Source: Datisca glomerata (taxonomy: Eukaryota; Streptophyta; Magnoliopsida; Cucurbitales; Datiscaceae). From it: a stretch of 64,000 nucleotides of DNA. The number at the start of each line of letters is the position of its first letter. The first letter of the stretch is position 1. The translations under genes and the position numbers were made by a program. The notes beneath the pieces were generated by a model. The model had not been told where the DNA came from. It saw only the letters and a program-made list of their open reading frames with translations, and ran no database searches. Below, in pieces: positions 11,263-23,367 of the stretch. The stretch is from NCBI GenBank assembly GCA_003255025.1, contig QANY01003937.1:62001-126000 (forward strand). Reading direction: 5' to 3'.

Positions 11263-14019
11263 TTATTACAGAAAATGGAAAGAAATTGTAATTTTAGAAG
11301 CTAATTATTAGATTTAGTAGGGAAAATCATGAAACGTAGTACAACCAGTAGAGAAAAACAACTGAAAATGACGGAACTAATGGGTTCTGCATCTGAATGA
11401 AGAACTTTCCCATATTTAGGGAGTTTGGGATTTGGGATCATTTTGAGTTTAGGGATTTTGTGATTATTTGGGGAAAATTGTAATTTGGGATGCTTTAAAG
11501 TTTTGTTTTATTATTTTGACTAATTTTTTTTAGTGTTTAAACTCTGCTAGTTATTAGGGGTATAAATGGTTAATGTAATACATTAAGGGTATTTGATTAA
11601 GGGTATTTGATGTTGAAAATATTTTTATGAAATGAATTGCTAACCGATCAAACTCTAAGGGTATGAATTCAATTTAACCCTTAATTTTATTAAATATGCT
11701 AAACTAATTAATATTTATGAAAATCGACTACACATGATTTTTATTGATAGATAGAGGTATAACTGTTTTTAATATATAAAATATATTTAAATTACTAAGT
11801 TTTCTATTTAAGTTTTAAACTGGACTACCTCTTGGTCTGACTTTTGTTTGCATTGGAATATATATTCTCTCGACCAAGTGATTGCTTAACACAAACAGCT
11901 AAACTCCCCATTCATATAGTAACATTGTGATTTTGATTTGTTCTACCACAAATTCTCTAATGCAAAGACAAAAAAGATAATGAATTCCTATCAATAATGA
12001 CGCGTTTACGTTATTATTGTGAAATCATATTCTGTGAACACAATTCTAAATTGTCATTTTAATTATTTACTATAATTTTGGAAGCCGATTTTAATTGGGT
12101 CTCACATGTTTGATCAGAATAAATTTTACTGACTGCTTGGAATGAGATTCATAATAAAAAGGTGATAATGTTATTCCATATTCCTATTCATTTGGATGAA
12201 TTTGTGAATCTATCATGTGCTCAAAATATTTATCTAACCAACTCTGACTTCTTCTAATTATTTTTCTTGAAGAATATTTTAGTAATGTCATATATTTTAT
12301 TCTAATTTATTGATTTAATATACACAAATCATTTTTATTCTCAATAATCTGAATCCTCATTCTGATGCATAAAAGTTAACAAATGTATTAATCTGATTCT
12401 AGATTTTGATTATTGGCCATTTTCATCCGATTTTTAGAGAAATAAATTGATTTCAAATTTCATCCGATTTCAGATGTACGTAAACACGCCATACGATACC
12501 GTTTTTACAAATTTCTTGTGATTAATGTATAGTTTTATTTACTTAGGAAGAATGGCCAAGTCCTTGCCTAATCCACATTATTGATATGTCTTCTCTTTTC
12601 TTCCCTCATCTATATCCGTCACTAGTGGACAATGACCATTCGCCTTCACAAATAAAAGCCCAGACCCATTACTTTCAAGAGCTCAGGGATAACTGTCAGA
12701 CACCACTATCAATCTACTACCAAACTGTTGTCCCCCTTCTAAATAATTTCTGGCATCTCCCAAACGAAACATTACTTAAGAGAAGTGTTTTAACTTCTAA
12801 GAGTATTTTTTTAATACTTTTAGGCATATGAAAAATCACTTTAACTAGCTAATAATTGTTGTTCAAACACATATAATTCGTAACAATTTCTATATGTATG
12901 GAACTATTTCTAAAGAAGCATTTCATAAAATGCAGTTTGAAGTTGTTTCCAAGTATGAAAAAGAGTTGAAAGCTTGGAAGGCTTTCGAATAGGTGCCTTA
13001 ATATTGAGTAATCAATTACTATACGTCGGCAGGAATTTTGCTAGGGACAATCACACACGCACCATCTAATGTTGTGAATCCCACAAGAGATTTTGTCATG
13101 ATAAATGGTTAGGATCGTATTTAGCATGCAATACATTGGTTATATGTGTGTATTGATGGAGAGATTATCACTTAAATAGATATGTCTATTAATTATAATA
13201 AAAATAGGTCCTAACTTTTTAAATGACATCTTGAAAATAATTTTTAAATATATATGTATATGACTGTCAACGTTGGTATGCGTTAGCACTATTCAAAATA
13301 ATCTTGCATCTAATCAAATTAATCTATGAAGTTAAATTTATAGTTAAAAAACACATGTAATTATTGCATAAAGAGTCCAAATTTGGAAATCTTCAAAGGG
13401 AGGAATGGTCGAGATGTCATGTTATTCCCTAAATTCCAAAATGCCAAATTCAAGCTATAGGCTGCAGCTGTCAACTTTTCTTTCAACTTTAAGACAATTG
13501 AATGCGAATGATCATAGTTTCACGTTTCCTACATTAACTGTGATATAGACACACCAAAACTCCTACTTAAAAGCACTTTGAAATAAAATTTTGAGTTTAG
13601 TTTAATTTTTACTTATTTTTCTTTTCGAATTTGTATTCTGTGTCTGTGCTTGTCTGTGATTTTACTTTCATGAAAATCGAGATTAATCTCTAAAAATGCT
13701 AGATTCTTAAAAGAATGACTCCAAAATTCAATATAATTTATGTTTACAGACTGTATGGCTTAATTATATTTGTTTTCATCAACATAATTCGGTTAACTAA
13801 TTCTCTAGTGCTGGTGATAATATCCCTTAAAAATAGGGATTTTTATAGATTATACATTTTTAAACTTTGATATTTTTTTTCACCATTGTTATTAATGATT
13901 CAAAATCATTCCTTCTTGACCACCGAATGATTATTCGGTGATGGAGAATATATATAGTTTTTTCGTACATATATATTTACATACATAAATAATTATGTTA
14001 ATAGAATTTCTTACCAGCG
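11263..14019. other. Non-coding AT-rich interval
   Basis: I find no recognisable gene or transposon ends here. One 81-codon ORF is listed separately. A small dyad CACCGAATGATTATTCGGTG lies near 13922-13941. Runs of AT-rich sequence with scattered stops dominate. Confidence 0.5.
12586..12831 (+). other. Unidentified short ORF, possibly a Gag fragment
   Basis: An 81-codon reading with slightly higher GC than its surroundings. It contains HYFQELRDNCQTPLSIYY and FWHLPNETLL, a spacing faintly like the helical core of copia UBN2-type Gag proteins. No start context, splice sites or neighbouring pol sequence supports a gene. It may be chance or an old Gag relic. I do not assign a function. Confidence 0.2.
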
Positions 14020-14330
14020 AAACAACTCATCATTAGAATTATAATAACCCTTTATGTAAATTACAGTTAAAATGAATTTCTAGACTATTAATTATAATCA
14101 AAAGTAAACAGTAGGAAAACAAATTATATTGTTTACATCAATTACGATGATAATTATTTATATAATTCTTTTAATCATTATTTACTTAAACTAGTCAAAC
14201 AATTCATCATTAGAACTACGATACTTAGTAACGTAAATTACATTAAAACTAACTTTTTAGATTATTAACTATAAGTAGAAAGTAAATAGTAGGAAACAAA
14301 ATATTTAATAGCATCAGTTAATACTTATTG
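14020..14330 (+). repeat. Two-copy direct repeat, 177-base offset
   Basis: AAACAACTCATCATTAGAAT at about 14020 recurs as AAACAATTCATCATTAGAAC at 14197. Similarity continues for about 130 bases in each copy (GTAAATTACA, AGACTATTAA or AGATTATTAA, AGTAGGAAA). The copies are diverged and non-coding, and no transposon ends were recognised around them. Confidence 0.7.
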
Positions 14331-14599
14331 TATGTATTTGAGTATAAAATTTTTTTACATGATTATGTGAAAATATGATTCGCACTATATATTAAATGGG
14401 TACATAAATTTGTTAATATTTTTAGATTGTAGAGAATAACAGTAAAATAGTCAGTTATAGAAAATATGGAGCTTCAACGTTGGAGGGAAAAGCTTCAATG
14501 AAGTTTCCGCGTTAAGGTAGGGATTTTAACCCTCTAGAGTATTTTACGTTTCAAGATTTCAAATCCTAAATTCTATAAACCTAAACTATTTCGGTTTAC

Positions 14600-14680
14600 A
14601 AAAAAATGAAGCTCAACAATTTTTTTTAAAGTTACATTACAAATTTTAAGAGCAATTGTGGAATATGACTAGAACTCATT
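14600..14680 (-). mobile_element. SINE-like body, part split off by Gypsy-2
   Basis: The bases just before the Gypsy-2 5' LTR read GACTAGAACTCAT. This resembles the reverse complement of a tRNA B box (GATTCGAACCCAC) with C-to-T type changes. The opposite flank of Gypsy-2 (24171 onward) carries the matching A-box half. I infer a tRNA-derived SINE on the minus strand interrupted at its B box. The far end of its body is not determined, and a T-run near 14619 may mark a poly(A) tail. Confidence 0.4.
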
Positions 14681-15455
14681 GAACAGAAAAAATATCATAG
14701 AAGACGCGTGTACAGGAAGAACGAATCTTGAGAGGACGTGTGGATCATAAACATGGCAAGATTGGAGGCTAGGCGAGAAAAGAGAAGTGATTCAAACAGA
14801 TCATGAAGTAAGCGAAAATGCGGACGAGAAAGCTAAACGGGAATAAACGCTAAACACGAGGGAATATGAGAATGAAAAGGAGTATGGAAATGGGAAAAGT
14901 AAACTGGTCAACCAAAAAAAGACTGATGAAGAACCCTCGCCTCCGGAACGGGAAAATGAACCTGAGACTCGGAGAACTACCTTGATCGGGCGAGAACTGT
15001 GTGAGAACGGGAAAATAAGGATAAGAAGGAGATAGGGAAGAAACGAATGGAATCTAAAATGATAGTCAAGTGGCTATGATTGATTAGGTAACTGAATGAC
15101 TCGGATGAGACATGATGACAGGTCACCGAGTGGCTATGATTGATTGGCTCGAACCACAAGAAATCATTAAGTGGTTGTGACTGATTGGCAGCTGAGCGAG
15201 ACAGACAGAAAATGAGGATAATCATTCCCCTCCCTTTCTATTTTTTTTGAATCAACTCATGTAATTTAGGAAGTCTATATAAGGCATCATTAGATGAAAA
15301 ACACACATTCAATATAACCAGTACATTTACTCTTTACATTCTCTTATTCTTAAACTTCCTCTCTCCCTCTCTCATTAATACTTATATAAATCCTTTACAC
15401 AATCCTTATCAATACTTTCCCTTTGATATCTTATCAGCGGAAAAAATCTTTTACA
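14681..15455 (+). repeat. Gypsy-2 5' LTR
   Basis: It aligns with 23368-24170 from TGAACAGAAAA to the shared end TTTACA. Shared blocks include GGATCATAAACATGG near 14742, the GTGGCTATGATTGATTGG region, and TATATAAGGC near 15277, a possible TATA region for transcription, followed by the CACACATTCAATA motif. Confidence 0.88.
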
Positions 15456-15475
15456 TTTTGGTGCTCTCGTTGAGA
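15456..15475 (+). other. Gypsy-2 primer-binding site candidate
   Basis: TTTGGTGCTCTCGTTGAGAG starts directly after the LTR end. TTGGTGCT followed by CTCGTTGAGAG is the kind of sequence found here in dicot Tat-type elements. I did not assign the tRNA. Confidence 0.55.
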
Positions 15476-15531
15476 GTGAGAAGAAACCTCAAAGATACCC
15501 TCTAGAAAATTGGACCATGCCTTGAACCAGA

Positions 15532-16870
15532 TTGAACATCGCCTTTAATGAAGGAAATGGGAATGGGGATGAACAAGCCAATCACCCTCCTCCCCTACCT
15601 GAGATGCTTCAAGCTATCCTAAGCCGAATGCAAGAGATAGAACAACAAAACGCCGAAACGCTACACAACGCGTGGCAGAAGATGCAAGAACAAATTGCTA
15701 CATTGCAACGGGACCTCGCTTAGACACACGCAGAAGTTAGTCAGTACACTAATCATGAGGAAAGGAAAGCCGTCAAGAAGGGGGTGGACACGAAGTCAGA
15801 TGGGATGGAGACAATGAGAACAATAGGAACGCGCAGAATGAAGACGGGGAAGTTTAGTCCAACGAACACGAAAAGGAGGAGGCGGGAGAAATTCGCCAAC
15901 CAAAAGTCATGATGGAAGCTGCCATGGAGGAAATGTTGGAAAGAAATATGATGGAATTAAGGAACCTTGGAAACATAGGAAAAATGACTTGGAATCACTC
16001 ACTAGAACTTCATTAAGACAAGGAATCTGACCCTATAGATCATCTCAGACGGTTCAAGCAAGTCATGGCATTATACCAACATGAAGACACTTTGATGTGC
16101 ATGATATTCCCCTCAAGTCTAGGCGGGACTGCACTTAAATGGTATCACTCACTCCCTGCTCAATCTATTACTAACTTTACTATCTTGTTCACTGTCTTCT
16201 TGGTACAATACTCTACTTACCAAGCAATAACGGAGGACTCAAACTACCTTCTGACAATATCTTCCCAGAAGGAAAAAGAAACACTTCGGGAATACACTCA
16301 TAGATTCAAGCAGGAGATGGCCAAGGTAGAAAGCTATGACGACAAAGTAGCAAGAATAGCTTTTAAACAGGGGCTGGATCCGGAATCAACCTTCTTTGAA
16401 GATTTATTAAAGATAAAATCTTTGACCATGGAGGACTTTTCAAAGGACGCAAGCATACATCACATTGGGAGAAGAAAATAAAAGTTTGTTAAAACATGCG
16501 GGAGGATGGACTAATGAGTCAAAGAAAGAAGAGCGAAGCTCGAGTGCAGGCAGAAAGCAAAATCAGAGAACATAAAAAGAAAGTTCAGGGGGGGGGGGAT
16601 AGTAAGTAGAACAGAACTGATACTTGAAGGAGATACGCGAATGATATCCATCCTAGAGACAAAGTCTACACCCCGTTGACTATCTCGATAAACTAAGTCT
16701 TGGAGATGATAAAAGATAAATCTTGATTGAAAAGGCCGTCCCACATACAAAGGAGCCATACCACAAAGATAAAGATAAATATTGCTCATTCCACAGAAGC
16801 AACGGACACTTCACGAAGGATTTCTTCCAACTGAATGATTATATGGAGAAACTGGTGAGAGAATGATACC
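15532..16870 (+). pseudogene. Gypsy-2 gag remnant
   Basis: It starts with a helical, Gln-rich segment (EMLQAILSRMQEIEQQNA). The retrotransposon Gag core lies at 16065-16481: GGTALKWYHSLP, YTHRFKQEMAKV and FKQGLDPES are typical of PF03732-like Gag. A degraded Cys/His motif lies at about 16790-16850 (YCSFHRSNGHFTKD, with the last Cys lost). Stops at 15721 and 16479 and frameshifts break it. An 11-base G run at 16588-16598 adds a frame change or an assembly error. Confidence 0.8.
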
Positions 16871-16961
16871 TTAACCCATTTATGAAGAGAGAAGAACCAA
16901 ATCGGAAAACTGAAGGGGAAGTCCGTGATGGAGAAAAAAAGGATAACGGAAAACAACCGCT

Positions 16962-17445
16962 CTAAATATTCGACACCCTCATTGCATTAACTGAACAAGA
17001 TGGGACTACCAAGAAGGAAAGGAAAGTGTACAGCAAAAGACCATTATTGAAAGAAAGCTGGAAACTGGGAAGTACCTCAAACGAAAGCGGGAATCCCCCG
17101 CTCGTTTTTGACGACATGGACTTCGAGTATGACGGGGCGCACAACAATGCCCTTGTCATCTCAATACAAGTAGGAAATTATCTGCTAAGAAGGGTGCTAA
17201 TTGACGACAGGAGTGCCGCCAATATTCTCCATCAGTCAACGCTTGAAAAGATATCTATGGGAGAACGACAATTACAAGATCCGTCGCAGCTGCTACTAGG
17301 TTTCAACAGGATTGTGGGCTACTAAAAAGGTTACAACCTTTCAGTTAGTGCAGAACCATTCAATTACCTCACCGAGTTCGTGGTACTGGACACGTCATCT
17401 CCTTACAACGCTATTTTGGGAAGAACCTGGTTACATAAAATTTAG
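16962..17445 (+). pseudogene. Gypsy-2 aspartic protease remnant
   Basis: The open segment 17026-17325 contains FDDMDFEYDGAHNNALVISI, then the active-site region VLIDDRSAANIL, where family members usually read IDGGSSADIL. The segment after a stop at 17323 ends with YNAILGRTWL near 17405, a strongly conserved end of Tat proteases. The protease would cut the polyprotein. The altered active site and the stop make it inactive. Confidence 0.75.
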
Positions 17446-17639
17446 GCAATGCCATCCACCTACTACCAAGCACTGAAATATCAATCTCGTGAAGGAATTA
17501 AAACCATAAGAAGGGACTCAACTGCCACCTGGATCTACGTAAAATCGCATTAGAATTAGTGAGGAAACAAAAAAATGAGAAAAACAGAAGAGAAGTTGGT
17601 GGTTGCTGATGAACAATCACAATCACATGAGGATGCGCA

Positions 17640-18600
17640 TGTGGACCTGAGGTACACGAACTTATGAGCTTCATGGACACCTTTTCAGGATACAACTAGG
17701 TGAAAACGTTCCAACCTGACCAAGAAAAAATATCTTTCATAACTGAACATGGTACTTTTTTTATAAGGTTAGTCTTTTGGTTTAAAAAATGCTGGTGCAA
17801 CTTACCAAAGTTGGTAAATAAAATCTTCCGGGACAAGATTGGGAAAATAGATTAGAAGTTTATGTAGATGACATGCTAGTGAAGAGTTGTGAGCGGAAAT
17901 ATCACACCAAAAACCTTGATGAGGCATTTTCCATCCTGAGGAAAAGTTTGATGAAGTTGAATCTTGAAAAATGCACCTTCAGAGAGGCAGCCAGAAAATT
18001 CCTCGGTCACTTGGTTACGTAGCGGGGAATTGAAGTCAATCTGAATCAAGTGAAAGCAATAATGGAGATGAAGTCCTTGCGAAACCAAAAAGAAATGCAA
18101 GACTTAACAGAAAAGTTGACAGCATTGAATAGATTTCTTTCAAGATCGACCGACAAGTGTAAACCATTCTTTGTGAAGCTAAGGAAGAATTCAGCAGACA
18201 AATGTGATGACGAGTGTGAGGAGGCTCTTAGCAAGATAAAAAAATACTTGACAACTCCACCATTATTATCAAAGCTAAAATCGGGGGGAACCTTTATACT
18301 TATACATAGCCATCTCGTAGACCACTGTCAGCGCTGTTCTGATCAGAGAACAAGAAAGGATATAGAATCTGATATACTTCATCAGTAAAAGTATGATAGC
18401 AGGTGAAACCCGTTACAAAAGGATGGAAAAATTGATACTGGTCGTTGTGGTAGCCGCAAGGAAACTAAGGCCCTACTTTCTAGCATATATCAAAGGTGCT
18501 GACAGACTCACCAATTAGAGGTCTCTTGCATTCACCTGAAATATGTGGAAGAATGGTAAATTGGGCAATTTAATTAAGCCAATATAAGATCCACTGCCAG
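17640..18600 (+). pseudogene. Gypsy-2 reverse transcriptase and first RNase H remnant
   Basis: FMDTFSGYN near 17670 and FITEHGTFF near 17740 are RT motifs. The catalytic YVDD at 17861-17872 is intact, followed by NLEKCTF and KFLGHLVT. The N-terminal palm segment expected between the protease and FMDTFSGYN is absent, so a deletion lies around 17470-17640. RNase H follows with ISKSMIAGETRYKRMEKL (about 18380-18440) and ARKLRPYF. Many stops and frame changes occur. Confidence 0.8.
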
Positions 18601-18624
18601 CCAACAACATCAATTAAAGGGCAA

Positions 18625-18900
18625 GCCTTGGCCATTTTTATGACAGACTTTACTGTTGACACCAAAGAGGAAGCAGAAAGCGGGCAACAAGCAATTGGAA
18701 GTGGGACATGGGAGTTGTACATTGACGGAACCTCAAACAATAAGGGAGCTAGAGTGGGAGTGGTGCTGCGTGGACTCTGTTTGGCGAAATACTCGAACAC
18801 TCCATCTCATTTGGGTATAACGCCTCAAACAATGAAGTTGAATACGAATCTCTATTATCGGGAATAACTCTGTTACGGGAATTGGAGGTAAATAAAATAA
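18625..18900 (+). pseudogene. Gypsy-2 second (archaeal-type) RNase H remnant
   Basis: A second RNase H-like domain begins with GTWELYIDGTSNNKGARVGV at about 18700-18760. The first Asp, in YIDG, is retained. The domain continues with LGITPQTMKLN, in place of a TNNEAEYEAL-type motif. An extra RNase H between the normal one and integrase is a known feature of Tat-lineage gypsy elements. A stop at 18865 and frame changes follow. Confidence 0.7.
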
Positions 18901-19079
18901 AAAAATTTCGTGATTCAATGTTGGTAGTAAAGTAGGTAACGAGGGAGCTCACAACGAAAGACGAAAGAATGATTAGTTACCCGCAACAGACAAATGAACT
19001 GCTCAAATAGATAATTTTTTTTTAAATCCACCATATCCCAGAACAGAAAATGGGCACGCAGACGCATTGGTAAATTTGG

Positions 19080-20403
19080 GGTCTTCACTACAACTCTCAC
19101 AAAAAAGAAGCGTACCAGTTGAATTTCTGGAAATACCAAGCATCACAACCAAAAAGTAGAAAAAATGGAAGTTGAGCATGAATCGAGTTGGCAGGACGAC
19201 ATGATTTGTTGCTTGAAAAAAGGGATTCTACCTTGAGATAGACTCCATGCTAGAAAGATACAACAACCGAGTGATATGTACTGCATAATTAATGATTCAT
19301 TGTAAAAATGGTCTTTTTCAGGGCCGTATCTGAAGTGCCTAAAGGAGAAGGAAACCCAATACATGTTAACAGAAATTCACAGCGGGGTGTGCGGGGATCA
19401 TACCGGGGGTAGATCTCTAACCCACAAAGTGCTAAATGAAGGATATTACTGGAAAAAACTTTAGCGGGATGCCAAACAATATGCGAAGAAGTGCGACAAG
19501 TATCAACGATTTACCTCTATGATAAATTTGGTCACAGGAGAACTCAACACTATGACAAGCCCTTGGCCATTCATGCAATGAGCTCTAGACATCGTCGGGC
19601 CACTCTCCATGGCACCCGCTCAGAAACGCTTCCTACTAGTTGCCACATACTACTTCACTAAGTGAATTGAGGTAGAAGTCTTTGCTAGGATTCGTGAAGA
19701 AGAAGTAAGGATATTCCTATAAAAAATATAGTGTGCAGGTACGGAATTCCTCGGGTCTTAGTATTTGACAACGAGTTTCAGTTTACTGGAAAGATGGTGA
19801 GGAATTTTTGCATAGATATACAAATTGCCAATCGATTCTCTACACCTTACTATACAAGGAAATAGACAGGATGAAAGGTCAAACCGAATTATACTTGACA
19901 ACATGAAGAAACGCCCAGAGTCAACAAAGGGAAAATGGGTAGAAGAATTACCTGCAATACTGTGGGCGTATCAAACAACTCTTAGAGAGGCGACAAGCGA
20001 AACAAAATTTGCCTTAGCCTATAGAATAGGAATGGTTATACCCGTGGAAATAGGAAATTCAACTCTTAGATCATAACTAACTAAACAACAAAAGAAAGAT
20101 CTCATGAAGGAAGTCTCGATTTATTAGAAGAAATGAGGAAAACAACACTTGTACAAATAGCTAATTACAATCAGAAAAAGGAAAGCCTACTTCCAGAAAA
20201 GAATTATAAGACATGAATTCCAAGAAGGAGACTTAGTTTTGAAAAAGACATTTCAAACAGAAGGAAAGTTTGGTCCATTTTGGGAGGACCATTTTATTCT
20301 CAAAACAGTGGGCAGAAGTGGCTACTATCACCTCATGACAAAAAAGGGAGCATAATTGGAAAAGCCCTAGAATGCTAGTTATCTTAAGAAATACTTCATT
20401 TAA
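19080..20403 (+). pseudogene. Gypsy-2 integrase remnant
   Basis: The zinc-binding domain spans about 19375-19510: IHSGVCGDHTGG, then GYYW, then CDKYQR, with the final Cys lost or changed. The core starts with ALDIVGPLSMAP near 19585, where the Asp is the first catalytic residue. ELPAILWAYQTTLREATSET lies at 19945-20005. The C-terminal domain is out of frame but continues to LKKYFI and TAA at 20401-20403. Several stops occur. The integrase would insert the cDNA into chromosomes. Confidence 0.8.
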
Positions 20404-20533
20404 ATTATTGAATATTATTGCAAATATATGATTTCTGCCGTGGGTTTTTTCCGTAAGGGCTTTCCATGTAAAAAATTGGTGTCAATTCTTTCTTTCTTTA
20501 TGTCCTTTATTTATTAAAAAACAAAGAGGTCGA

Positions 20534-20810
20534 CGACCTAGATGCCAATGCCCTTGAGAACGGAAAAAACCTACTCTCTATAATGTGGAAAAATGAGTAA
20601 TGACCATGGCCTGAAAGCCTAAGTCACCGAGGGTGAAACAAAAATTACTGTCTAAAATGGAAATCAGGCTGACGGTTTAGAAGCCTAAAGTCTTGAGAGC
20701 GGGGACACGTTCTCCCTAAAAAGAAAAAAATAATAAAAGGTTGGTGGCCTAGATGCCTAAACCCTTGAGAGCGGGAAACATATTCTCTCTAAAATGAAAT
20801 AAATAAACAA
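20534..20810 (+). repeat. Gypsy-2 post-pol tandem repeats, about 70-base unit
   Basis: Units begin at 20535, 20608, 20674 and 20746, each with GGCCTAGATGCCTAAACCCT-like sequence followed by TTGAGAGCGGGAA and TTCTCTCTAAAATG. The sequence differs from the Gypsy-1 repeats, but the GAGAACGG...TTCTC inverted core and the position after pol are shared. Confidence 0.85.
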
Positions 20811-21429
20811 AGTAAGCCAAGGAGAAAAGCACGCAAGGGATGGAACAAAACATAAAAAGAAAAAAAGGAAATTAATGAAAAGTGACAAACCTAAAAGAAG
20901 AAAGAAGCAGGAAACCTCATCCATTTGGGGAAAGACAACAATTTTGAAATCAAACAAACCGCTAAAAGCACTGTAAGCGGGAATTCTTCAGGTTATTTTA
21001 CTTAAATTACTAAAAAGTTGCTAAGGAAGATATGCTTTAAAACCTTAGGTCCGTAAAATTACTATATGTTAAAATACAAAGGAAAAATTTTAAGTACTAT
21101 ACTACCAGATAACTTACTTGGCTTAAGTATCTAGGATTTAACCAATAAAATTGTTAAGTCTTAGTTTTCTTATTGAAGTTTTACTAAACCGATTATTTAA
21201 TTTTTGCTAAGTGTTAGATAAGTAAAATGACAAAAGTTCTTAACGAAAAAAAAAAGATCTTGACAAGAAATGCTCTTGAAGGCTATTGTGGAAAATGATA
21301 GCCTGCAGAAATTGATAAAAGAAAATCAAACATTTAGCAAATAAAGGAAAATAACGAATAAATGAGTATGCATGCATTAACCCATGGCTAAGAGAGCAGA
21401 AGTGATTCCCAACTGACACGTCACGGGCA

Positions 21430-22784
21430 GTGGCCATGTCTGTATCAGACTGGACCCCATACCAAAATATGTGGGCATGTCCGTATTAGAGCAGGAGTCG
21501 TTGAGGAAGCTAACAAAGGCGAGAATTTGTGGAACTTAGGAAAAGTTCCTCCAAATCCATAAAGAAGGATATTCTCCTCCTCCCCAAGAGCCGGGAGAAT
21601 GAACGGGCACTGAATCTGACTGAGGAGGGGACAAAGTAGAAAAAGACCTTTGTTGGGAAGCATCCCCTGGAGCAATAGGAATGAAAGGAATGATTAAATA
21701 GGAAGTAAGGCCAGCAAGAGTCTCATCGAAAGTAGGAGGAAGACTTAGGTCTGCTTGGGAAGAACTCAGGGTACTCACATCTCAGACAGACGTTCTTTTT
21801 TCCTCAGATATGTCCATGATAATTACACTTTAAAGACGTATACGCCTCGACATGGCTACGCTCGCTGCAAAGGTATGAAGTAGATGGTCCCGTTCCACGT
21901 CTTCCCGTTCAGACCCAGAAGATACTAAAGCACTAGAAACAGAAACATGAGAGTGAGAAACGGGAATACCTTTGGGGATATGCATAGAGGGGAAAATCTT
22001 GGTTCACATCCGGGACGAAAGCTACATTAATCTCCCGTCTTGGATCTATAAAGTCGTCCCAATATCGTCCTCAGATAATCAAGGCGACAATGATTTTCTC
22101 TTTGGACTTCTGAGAATGAAAGGGAGGCATGTTTCTTTTGTCATCTGCAAAGGAAAAAGAAAATGTCAAGATCAGTTTGGGAAAGCAGATATATAAATAA
22201 AAAATAGAAAGTAGAAAACAGGAACTGGAGCTCCGACTACTTACCGTAGACTCCCCATCTACGAGGAATCGTCCAACGATCATCATCACTCCAGTTCCTT
22301 CCTATTTGAAGGACGTCCCATCCCCAGCCTTTATCCCCCTTTGGGATTGCGATAATCATCTTCCTTTTCTCCGGACCAGGATGCGGAGCGAGGTGATGGC
22401 ACTCGGATTTCGCATGATATTTAATTATGTAGCACGCTCTAAGCTCGTCTACACTTAAGTTAAGAGCATGCCTCCTATTCAAGGCCTCGAAACCTAGCAG
22501 GATTCTATACGAGCTGGGCATAAATTGAGATGGAGCTAATTGATAGTTGTGGAAGAACTCCTAGAAAAAATGGGAGAAAGGGAGTTTGATCCCTAAAGCT
22601 ATGTACATCAGGCTAATAGTAATTTGATATGGGGGCCTACGTTCTATACTGCCACTCTCCCCTAAGATACACACAATGTTGGAGGGAAAGGTATCCCGTT
22701 GAGAGGCTAAGAAATGCTCTAATTTGACCTGGTTTCTGACTAAGGAACATAGGGTTTGAATTTGGTATTATTACTGCGTGCCAT
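21430..22784 (-). pseudogene. Antisense ORF of Gypsy-2 with one intron (putative gypsy-type transposon domain)
   Basis: On the strand opposite to pol, a protein reading starts at ATG 22784 (MARSNNTKFKPYV). After a frame change it runs through LVRNQVKLEHFLASQRDTFP and an open block at 22237-22521 with PSSYRILLGFEALNRRHALN, LRACYII and GDKGWGW. This resembles the plant family called putative gypsy type transposon (PF04195-like). Exon 1 ends at 22245. A 100-base GT-AG intron (22145-22244) separates it from exon 2, which continues in frame with DDKRNMPPFHSQ. Downstream fragments reach about 21430 with stops. Protein function is unknown. It is a decayed copy with at least one frameshift and one stop. 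Confidence 0.65.
22145..22244 (-). other. Predicted intron in the Gypsy-2 antisense ORF
   Basis: On the minus strand the donor reads ACG|GTAAGTAG and the acceptor follows a pyrimidine-rich tract as TTTTTCCTTTGCAG|ATG. The intron is 100 bases and AT-rich. Removing it joins WGVYG to DDKRN without changing frame. This is inferred from sequence only. Confidence 0.6.
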
Positions 22785-23367
22785 GGATGAGAAGGTTCTG
22801 AGTAAACTAAAGATTGCTATTGATAAGTCGGAGAAGAAGAAGATAGAGAGGGAGAATATCTTACCACGAGAAGACGAAGGTATGACGAGATGAAGAAAGA
22901 GAATCCTTAAGTAGGCCACATATTTGGAAAGAAAATAAAACACGCCTCATGAATTTTGAAAACGGGAGTCTGAAGAGACGTTTCTGAAAAGGCGTGACTG
23001 ATAAGACAGAACCGTCACTTGTGCTAGCAAATAACACGATAACATCTGGAAAAAAGAAAAGAGACAAAGAACGCGACACTTAGAGCAATTGAAAACGGGA
23101 AATTGAAGAGGCAAAAGGTAGATAACGAAAAGCTGCTTTACGGGAAAGATGTAGCAGGAACGGGAAACGAAGCGCTTTCACAGGAAAAACACGCCTTTCA
23201 CTCTATCTTGATTTGAATGACATTATTTATATATTTGTTTGTTATTTTCAAAGAAGTGTATGTTCCCAAAAAAAGATAAGATGATCTTCGTAAAGGGGCA
23301 TGCAAATCAAAACTCCTCATCATTACACATCAATAAATAAAACTTTATTGAGTGTAATGGAGGCAAA

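Noticed and set aside
13922..13941. Small hairpin CACCGAATGATTATTCGGTG as a terminator or microRNA precursor
   Set aside because: The stem is only 8 bases, far too short for a plant microRNA precursor, and no adjacent gene ends here.
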